Shown piece after piece: positions 57,016 to 64,000 of a DNA stretch of 64,000 nt. Both the position numbers and the translations under genes were made by a program. The notes under the pieces are model-generated. The model saw only the letters and a list, made by a program, of their open reading frames with translations. It ran no database searches and was not told where the DNA came from. This DNA comes from Cryptomeria japonica (Eukaryota > Streptophyta > Pinopsida > Cupressales > Cupressaceae). Numbering within the stretch: position 1 is the stretch's first letter; every line of letters starts with the position of its first letter. The DNA lies in NCBI RefSeq assembly GCF_030272615.1, contig NC_081414.1:764875413-764939412 (forward strand), read 5' to 3'.

Positions 57016-59852
57016 GGAGGTTGTAAATTAAATAAATAATTTATCTAATTGTTTGTTATGGAATTAATAAATTAGGATGATGTTAAGGTGGCAATGTTGT
57101 CAAAATTAGTTGATTAGTATGGTCATTCTGATGAGATGTTAGAATGTGTTATTAGGAGCGATGATAGATTATAGGTGTCTACAAACAGTGTAGGTGATAA
57201 TATCATGGCAAGGACTAGTGTGGCTATAGGTAGTGTGAATGTGCCACGGTATGTGTAGGTCTCTATGGATTGTGTGGGTGTAGGATCTAATTTTGCTAAA
57301 ATGTAGTATGTTGCTTTTCATTGAGACCCTACTTTTTGATAGTTACCTTTTACCATGATTGAAGACTGAGAAATCCCATGTGGAATTCTTAAAGGATAAA
57401 TATGAAGGAAAGTCAAAATGTGGGATGGGTAGATAAAAGAAAGACCCGTGTATGGTTATCATTTTATGGTTTTCAATTAAGTAATGTCTTTAAGAAAAAA
57501 ATTATCCTTTAAGTGGGTCCTTTCTCATTTGAAAAGCATGTTTATATGGTGGATGTGGAAAGTATTTTCAAGGTGTGTGGAGTCTTTTGAGCCCTTTGGT
57601 CATATGGTGAGCTCTAGAGGGCTCAAGACTTGCCTGATTATGCATGTTGGAGGCAGATCTTTAGAGAGTGATATCTTGAGTATTCAGAGGAATTCTTTAA
57701 TATTTTTTTTAAAAGTGCATATTTTTTCCAAACCTCCATAGCTGTGTAGTAAAAAATGGGTTTGGATGCTTCCTAATATACTTTCATAAGTGATTTAGGA
57801 AGTGATGAGTTTGATGGAAGTAGGTGTTTGGATGTCTTTTGGTTCTAAGGATATGGACTTTGCAGTGATGAAAAACTTCAGATCATAATTTGATGACAAT
57901 TTTATGCATGGACATAGTTAGTGGTGATACATTGACTTTTGGATTGGAGATGGTGATCATGATCTCATCGAATTTCTTGTATGTGTTTTGGTGCTTAAGT
58001 ATGACATGGTTGAGCCTTAAATCTTTTTACAAAGTTGTTATCTTCTTTGTTTGGAGATCATGGATTTTACTTTTCAGGAGCTCCTAGTGTTGTTGAGATC
58101 TTTGATTGTGTGATGGCCATGCATGATCTTTATCTAGGAGTTGCTTATGGCAATTCCATGAGTAGCTTAGTATTACTTTTAGTGGGAGATTTGGCAGTGA
58201 CATGGATTTGTGGGTTTGATAGATAATCTTCTATGAGAGATGTAAATCATGATGTCATGTGGAGTTTGTCATTCTATATTAGTGATTTGAGGTAGTTTTG
58301 TAGTATTGAGTACATTGATCATTTTGCCTCAAAGAGCTTCTAGATTTTGCAGTGATGAAGTTGCAGTTCAATTGGCATGGATGTTTATTTGAATACTTGA
58401 TGCTAGATAGATTTGGGCAAGGTTGGAGATGTCTAGTTTTGGAGATCATGTGTTGGAATGTGAATCTTTGATGAGGTTTTAGTAGAAAGACTCAGGACCC
58501 TTTACCTAGAGTTGGATGTGAATTCAACATGAACCTGATGAGGAGATTGTTTTTGGATAGAGCAATTTCATTACTCAGTCTTGGTCCCTCTTGATAGAGA
58601 ATTATTTGATAGGTATTGCTCCCCTAGTTTCTTAGATGCATTCTATTTTGTACTCTGTCTTTTCATGGAAATTAGTCTTGAACTGCAGATGTCAGTTTTG
58701 GAGGGCTTGCTTGAGGAGTGCTTGGCATGGTGTATTTTCCTTTGTCTCCTTATGTGTATGAGTTTGTTTTGAGGACAATTTTCAGGAGTTTGGGGCATGG
58801 TTTTGGACATATTCCTAGATGTTTGGAATGGTTGTTAGTTTGACCTTCCTTCATTTGAGAAGCTTACATTGTTGCTGATTTATATGATATATGGCTATTA
58901 CACTTGACCTTAGGTTTGAATGGTTGGACGTTGTGAATTATTTTCGATTTGGGGCATTGGAGGTGAGGATCTTACTTGTTAGTTGTTACAGCTTGAGCAC
59001 TTAGTGGTGTTAGCAAAAGGGCATTACTTGATTTGTAGGTTTTCTCTCTATGATTTATTGTTTTTTCCTAGGGTTCGATTCATATGACATTGGAGTTCGG
59101 ATTTGTGTTAAGCTATTATGATCTCTATGTTTGTATGTTTGTTATCATTTACTATTATTACTCTTTATTATTTTTTATTGATAGTATGTGGGTTTGTTTA
59201 TCTCTATCTTTTATGATGTGGAGAAATGGGAAAGCCATGGATATCATTGGAAAGAGAGTTACATAAATTTTTGGATGAAGTATGCTTTGTTTTGCAGTAT
59301 TTTGGTTGCAGATCTGTAGATCGTTTAGTGTGTTCTTCAATACTTGATGATTTTGATGACATGAGCCAAGCCATTCACGTCTATTGGTGGAATTTTGGAT
59401 GCTTTGGTCAGCCACAAACTAGACATTGGCCATGCAATAGGAATCCTGGGGAGGTATATGTGTCATTGGATTGTAATACAAAGGTTTTCATGTATTCTTA
59501 CACGTCTATATGTTTGTTATTGATAGAGACAAGACTTTGTGTAGGGTAGTGTATATATAGGGACTTAGATTGCAGATTGGGCTGGATATGTGGATAACAG
59601 GAGATCTACCTATGGTTGTGTTTACCTTGATTTGTGATACCATTAGTTGTATGCATGTGGATTAGATTATAGTCATGTTCCAACTATGTAGGCAAGTACT
59701 TGGTAGCCACTAAAATTTGCTTGTTGCAGTTTGACTTTGGAGTTTGTGTTTGGATTTTGGTCAATAGGATATGGTCATGACCTATGTGACAATTAGAGTG
59801 TAACCATCATGGCAGAGTTCACTACTATTCATTTGCAATTGGAGTGCATTGA
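57016..59852. other. Unassigned T/G-rich region
   Basis: About 2.8 kb with only short chance ORFs. Frequent GTTTTGGAG, TTTGGATG and GATTTG words suggest a decayed element, but no domain, LTR pair or repeat boundary was identified. Confidence 0.4.
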
Positions 59853-60645
59853 TGTGTAGTTTTGGGTGTTGTTGTTGCTTGATGAAGTCTGTGAGAACAT
59901 GGAAGCTTAGTTGGTGTAGATAAGCTATGGTGATTATCCCCTAGATGTTTGATTTTATCGTTGACCCTTTATGCAATGTATACAAGTGAGAATATTGGGA
60001 CATGTGTGTTGTATGCTTTCCATAATAATATGATATTGTTATTTAATTGTGGTGCATCTTAGGATGTGCACAAGACACTAGGATAGGCATCCTTGGGGAC
60101 ACTTGTAAGTTGTCTGGGACATTGGCCATGTATTTAATGTGGGTGGCATGTTGGGTAAATGCATTTAATATTAAGGGTTATGGTTTAGAGAGAACATGGT
60201 TTTGGGCTCATGGTTTATGTAATACTGTTGTAATGGTTTTGTGCAAGCTTGTCCTATAAAAACAAGCACATGGGTAGTGGTGTGAGTATGCATTGGAACA
60301 TCTCAAGGAGGTTGCATATGTGGTGACAGGATCCTAAGGAAGACATGGAGTGGGATGTTGGTTCTCATATGCTGTTGGATTGATCACGTGAGTGCAATTG
60401 GGTTACTTAATGCTGCTGAAGTCCTGCATGGAGAACATTGTAAATGTCTTGTAATCCCATTCTTGATATAATACATTGAATTTTTTGATGCTTTGAAGGT
60501 TGGGTTTTTCCCAGGGTACATCTGGTGTTATCTTGTATTATGCTTTGTTATTTTTTTGCTTTATGGATTCTGCATACTATTTTAGCATAGTTTCTTTCAT
60601 AAAGGATACGTTGACTTTATCATTTGTGGATTGAAAATCCTAACA
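59853..60645 (+). mobile_element. Probable copia solo LTR (start tentative)
   Basis: The end is convincing: TATA box CCTATAAAAACAAGCAC at about 60254, GGTTGGGTTTTTCCCAGGG (about 60498), and the end GAAAATCCTAACA at 60645, all usual for plant Ty1/copia LTRs. The start at TGTGTAGTTTTGGG is chosen because ATTGA precedes it (59848-59852) and also follows the end (60646-60650). ATTGATG is short enough to occur by chance in this AT-rich DNA, so the start is uncertain. Confidence 0.5.
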
Positions 60646-61423
60646 ATTGAGTGACAAACTCTTAGGAATATCTCATTCGTTTGATCTGATTATTGCTTTT
60701 AAATCAATGAACAATGTAATTTGAGTGCAAAGAACTGATTTTTTATTTGCTTTTAAGGATTAAAGAACTTAAGAAACAAATTGCAGGGAAGCATTTGGAC
60801 TGGGTATTATTGTGACTATCAAGACTATCAAGTAGAGAAATACTGATGTTCCAATCTGTCATGCCCCTGACATGACAAACATAACTGATAAGAGAAAATT
60901 TCCTTGATTCAAGACTTCACAATTTTCTGGAGACTTAGTTCAACCCAGACTGCAATAGGGAAGTATAGGGTGGCTAATGTCCATGATTGAGGAACATAAC
61001 ACTTTTTATAAATCGTTTCCTCTCCTAGATAACAGCGATCACATTATTAGTAAAAACGGTTTGCTAATGCAGGTTGGTTAGCATAAGGCTAAGGGACGTT
61101 TCATTACTTTAAAAGTAATTAATTATAAAAAGGGCAGCGGTCAAACAAGGAAGATTCACCTCCCGTACAAGCAGATGCAACTGCAGGAAGAGACATGACT
61201 TCTCATCATGTTGGAGGAATACATATACAACTCATTCAACCACTCCAAGGGGATCATCGAAGAGATCAGACTTGATAATTGTAAATAAATTAAGGCATAC
61301 GGCAGTTTGATCATATACTGTGATTTTGGTATGAGTTTCTTGTGATATACATAGCATAATGAATTTTGTTTATGACTGCTCACTGCTGATTAATGTGCAT
61401 ACAGTTTAGAGAGATGATATTTT
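60646..61423. other. Unassigned region
   Basis: AT-rich and without a supportable gene or repeat. No pectinesterase exon (LGRPW, GWxxW) was found in any frame by eye. Confidence 0.4.
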
Positions 61424-61558
61424 TGTTGAGACATGGACCAGCTAGGACTCGAACCTAGGACCTTCCATATGCTGCTGGAGTGCTCTACCACTGAGCTACT
61501 GGCCCCTCTTTGGACCAGTCCATCGTCGGTCCGGGTGTGGCTTATTCCAACACCAACA
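61424..61558 (-). repeat. TRIM 3' LTR (135 bp)
   Basis: Plus-strand text begins TGTTGAGACATGG and ends CCAACACCAACA. One extra T relative to the other LTR (CTCTTTGG versus CTCTTGG). Confidence 0.95.
61434..61505 (-). other. tRNA-like sequence in the TRIM 3' LTR
   Basis: 72 nt. Acceptor arms GGGCCAG and CTGGTCC pair at all seven positions (one G-U). D arm GCTC-AGTGGTA-GAGC, T arm CTAGG-TTCGAGT-CCTAG with a perfect stem. Box A TAGCTCAGTGG and box B GGTTCGAGTCC match the pol III consensus. The anticodon arm (CTCCA-GCAGCAT-ATGGA) does not form a proper 5-bp stem, so this is not a functional tRNA gene. No identity is assigned. Confidence 0.85.
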
Positions 61559-61622
61559 CCCCCCCTTAAGCCACACCTCTCGTGTGCTTGGGGCTCCTAG
61601 CCTGGACCTGGCTCTGATACCA
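61559..61622 (-). other. TRIM internal region with PBS and polypurine tract
   Basis: On the minus strand, TGGTATCAGAGC at 61622-61611 directly abuts the 5' LTR, and AAGGGGGGG at about 61567-61559 directly abuts the 3' LTR. Initiator tRNA-Met primer. Only about 40 bp lie between. Confidence 0.95.
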
Positions 61623-61756
61623 TGTTGAGACATGGACCAGCTAGGACTCGAACCTAGGACCTTCCATACGCTGCTGGAGTTCTCTACCACTGAGCTACTG
61701 GCCCCTCTTGGACCAGTCCATCGTCGGTCCTGGTGTGGCTTATTCCAACACCAACA
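61623..61756 (-). repeat. TRIM 5' LTR (134 bp)
   Basis: Plus-strand text begins TGTTGAGACATGG and ends CCAACACCAACA, followed by ATTTT. Confidence 0.95.
61633..61704 (-). other. tRNA-like sequence in the TRIM 5' LTR
   Basis: Second copy of the 72-nt tRNA-like segment, with the same acceptor, D and T arms and both pol III boxes. It differs from the first in the anticodon-loop region (GCAGCGT instead of GCAGCAT) and at one D-arm-proximal base (GAGAACTCC instead of GAGCACTCC). Confidence 0.85.
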
Positions 61757-64000
61757 ATTTTTTTATGATTGCTTAATGAATCTTGTTAATTTTTGAGATG
61801 ATAACAGTTAGGTTTCCTTTTGTGTACAAAATTTTATTGGAGCATTATCACTTAATGCTCCCGGCTTCTATCAATTTACCTATTCGTGCTTTGAATGGGG
61901 AATATCTCACTCGCAGCCCCATAAGGTTGTAATAGGTGAAATAGCATGTTGGCTATTGCTGTGAACATTTTTCATAAAGGAATACTATAATATTAAGCTC
62001 ACCAAAATTCTACCCAAGCAAGTTTAGTTGTAAGGAATTGATATGTATACAATACTGACTGTTTATGATCTGCATAGCATTTAATCTCATAGTAAAGATA
62101 ACTAGCATTGAACCAGTGTCTGAAATATGTTATATAACTAACAACTCTGACGTATAGTCTCCTAGCAATCATTTTTCTATATAGATAGCCTAAAGAGGGG
62201 ACTTAGATTAGGAATTTAAAACCAAAAGATGACTATGTAATGCTCCTGTCTAAACGTATGTCTCCCTATTAAATTTATTTTGTGCAATATATTTCCATCG
62301 CTGGTCATAAACTGAAGATGTTTGGCGGCAATACAAATCTCAGACATTTTAATACTTAAAAATGAAGGATACAAGAAGGTTGTGGGATAAATTCCCAACC
62401 CAGCAATTTCTTTAAAAAACAAAAACAAAAGATTAATTTATGATTAACTAAAAGACAAGGGGTAACATATTAAGGGTCATGACTATTGGAGTAAAAAGGG
62501 TTTATAAGAAGATAATTCAACGGGTAGGAAGGGCATTTTAGCACATATAATATTTATGTTTCCTTCATGGAATTTGAATTAATGGCTCACTAATCTTGAG
62601 GATGAAACCCCTCGTAGATCAGAAATTGAAAGATGAAAACCCTTAATTTCTTCATTCAAGTTAGTGGGTGAAAACCCAACTTTAGCTAGAATATTTCAAG
62701 AAATAGCTGCCAACTATAAGAAGGATTACGGCAGATATTCAAAATAAAATTTTTACTTTTAAAATAATATTATAAATTCTAAATCTGAAATATAAATCAG
62801 AATTATAAAATAATGTTTGTGATTAATTATGCAAGCTCTATCGTGAGTGGGGGATATTTATTTAAGAAAAAATAAGGAAATTCTAAAACCGGACATTACA
62901 TCTTCATATCCAAGTCTGACCTCTTGCTCCTAAGGTTATTTTTCTTTTTTTTTTAAACAGCACGGTTAAGGGATTGATTTTAAAACTGTGAGTGCAAGGG
63001 ATGGCCAGATGGTTTAGTTAACTTGAGGGGTACACCTATTTTGTTTCAACTAAGTTTTTATGTTATATGGCCCTTCGTAATTCCTTTGTTAATTAATACC
63101 TTTATCAACAAAGCAATCTACTCTTTTCCTTCTCAGGGGCAGAGTTCATATATTTATCGGAGTTATAAATCTTTTTCCATGATGGCAAAATTAGATATGT
63201 AGTCCTATGGTCGGTAAGATTTCCTGGTTATTGGATTCAGCATTTTCTGGAAACTTGCAGCTACCGTAAATCTGTTCTCCATGCAATTATGAATGAATGC
63301 AAAGCTAAAACAAAAATTCATGTTTTAATGAGCTTATTAACAAAAGCATTTGTGGGTTTTTGCAGGTTTTGGTTTCAAGTCTTGTTGGATAAAATCAATC
63401 GATTGCAAGATGTTCTCAGACCTACATTGTGAAATATTCTTGACAACTCCCTGCCACAAGAAAATTAGAACAAAATGAAACCCTTAGGCACCAGAGGTAG
63501 GGAAATTGTGGCTAATTACTGTATGAGCAAACTTTAAACAACTATTGTTAAGAACAAAACCCAATGAGCAATGCCTAACTTGACAGAGAGATGTTCTACG
63601 GTCTACCAATAAAAATGTTTCCAAATCTGTCATGTATAGTACTTAAACTCCTTGCAAACCTTCCCAAACTTTGGTCGACCTCCTTCCAATGTGTTTCTCT
63701 GCCTTCTCTCCCTCAGTCTTTGCCCAAAATGCATTTTAAGAGGTTGTGGGTCTTCTTTTTGCCTTGTGCCCCAGATTTGACCTCGACCTGCCATTTTCTT
63801 TTCCAAAGAATGGGTCGCCATGCCCTCTTAATGGCCTGGACATCCTCCTCCATTTCCTTGCACTCATTCTTCTTTATTTCAGGCTATTTCCTAGCCATTT
63901 CCAGGAGGGGCAATCTCCATTAATGCTCTCTTCGTCATTTATGCTAGGTTTTTGGCAAAAAATGCCGCTCGTCATCTTTTCTCTTTTTTGGGTTTTATAT
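61757..64000. other. Unassigned region to the window end
   Basis: AT-rich with no gene, repeat or element boundary that I can support. ORFs at 63591-63923 (plus) and 63630-63821 (minus) overlap each other, lack known motifs and are probably chance. Confidence 0.4.

Larger units (their letters stand above)
61424..61756 (-). mobile_element. Complete TRIM (miniature LTR retrotransposon) with tRNA-like sequences in its LTRs
   Basis: 333 bp. On the minus strand: LTR (61756-61623, 134 bp) beginning TGTTGGTGTTGG and ending TGTCTCAACA; PBS TGGTATCAGAGC immediately next; a 64-bp internal region; purine tract AAGGGGGGG; second LTR (61558-61424, 135 bp). Exact 5-bp duplication ATTTT at 61419-61423 and 61757-61761. 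The LTRs differ at four or five positions. There is no coding capacity. Each LTR contains a 72-nt tRNA-like segment. Cassandra TRIMs, which carry 5S rRNA sequence in their LTRs, are the known precedent for an RNA-gene-bearing TRIM; this one carries tRNA-like sequence instead. Confidence 0.95.

Noticed and set aside
59848-60650. ATTGA repeat as proof of a complete copia solo LTR
   Set aside because: The LTR end is clear, but a 5-bp match near a TG in AT-rich DNA is weak evidence for the start, so it was kept only as a tentative boundary.
61434-61505. Functional tRNA gene
   Set aside because: The anticodon stem is mispaired, and the sequence is duplicated exactly within the two LTRs of a TRIM.
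63591-63923. ORF of 110 codons near the window end
   Set aside because: It overlaps a frame on the other strand, and its composition and motifs give no support for a real protein.

Overview
This window looks like nuclear DNA of a land plant, most plausibly a gymnosperm such as a conifer (inference). The evidence is a split plant pectinesterase gene of the PME31 type with one 5.2 kb intron and a following intron or gap of more than 11 kb, set among large, old, nested LTR retrotransposons. Almost every retrotransposon reading frame carries stops, frameshifts or lost catalytic residues.

Layout, 1-42,946: an outer plus-strand Ty3/gypsy element (E1) of the dual-RNase-H (Tat-like) group. Its truncated 5' LTR is at 1-3,949 and its 3' LTR ends at 42,946. 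Gag begins at 4,303 and is cut at 4,753 by a minus-strand Tat/Ogre-like gypsy element (E2, 4,754-30,328; imperfect TSD GTTTC/ATTTC). Gag resumes at 30,334, and protease, archaeal-type RNase H, reverse transcriptase, RNase H and integrase follow to 36,938. After these come an array of about 15 imperfect palindromes (37,270-38,400) and a large unknown ORF (about 38,560-42,046). The second half of that ORF also lies inside the 5' LTR. E2 was itself hit by a 7.16 kb Ty1/copia (Sirevirus-like) non-autonomous element (E3, 12,022-19,181; TSD GATGA), by a 1.69 kb LTR-like insertion (21,425-23,113; TSD GTCAT) and by an opposite-facing solo LTR (27,151 to about 28,586). E1 also carries a solo LTR in its 5' LTR (1,741-3,381; TSD TTCTT) and a copia-type solo LTR near the gag/protease junction (30,843 to about 32,192).

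Layout, 42,947-64,000: an AT-rich upstream region, then the pectinesterase gene. Four exons are recognisable (45,721-45,972, 51,130-51,234, 52,395-52,472, 52,560-52,747). The last exons, including the one for the LGRPW arginine, are not in the window. Intron 1 holds two degenerate tandem arrays, a decayed LINE fragment and a solo LTR (49,425-49,945; TSD AAAAT). Downstream are a 3,645-bp solo LTR (53,366-57,010; TSD CATAG) carrying ten hairpin-forming repeats, a probable copia solo LTR ending at 60,645, and a complete 333-bp miniature LTR element (TRIM, 61,424-61,756; TSD ATTTT). Each LTR of the TRIM contains a 72-nt tRNA-like sequence with pol III box A and box B.

The pectinesterase is the only likely host gene. 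The most unusual items are the tRNA-bearing TRIM, the palindrome and hairpin arrays inside retrotransposon LTR or flanking regions, the 36-nt tRNA-Trp-like primer-binding region of E2, and the different RNase H domain orders of E1 and E2. All family assignments are from reading motifs by eye; no search was run.
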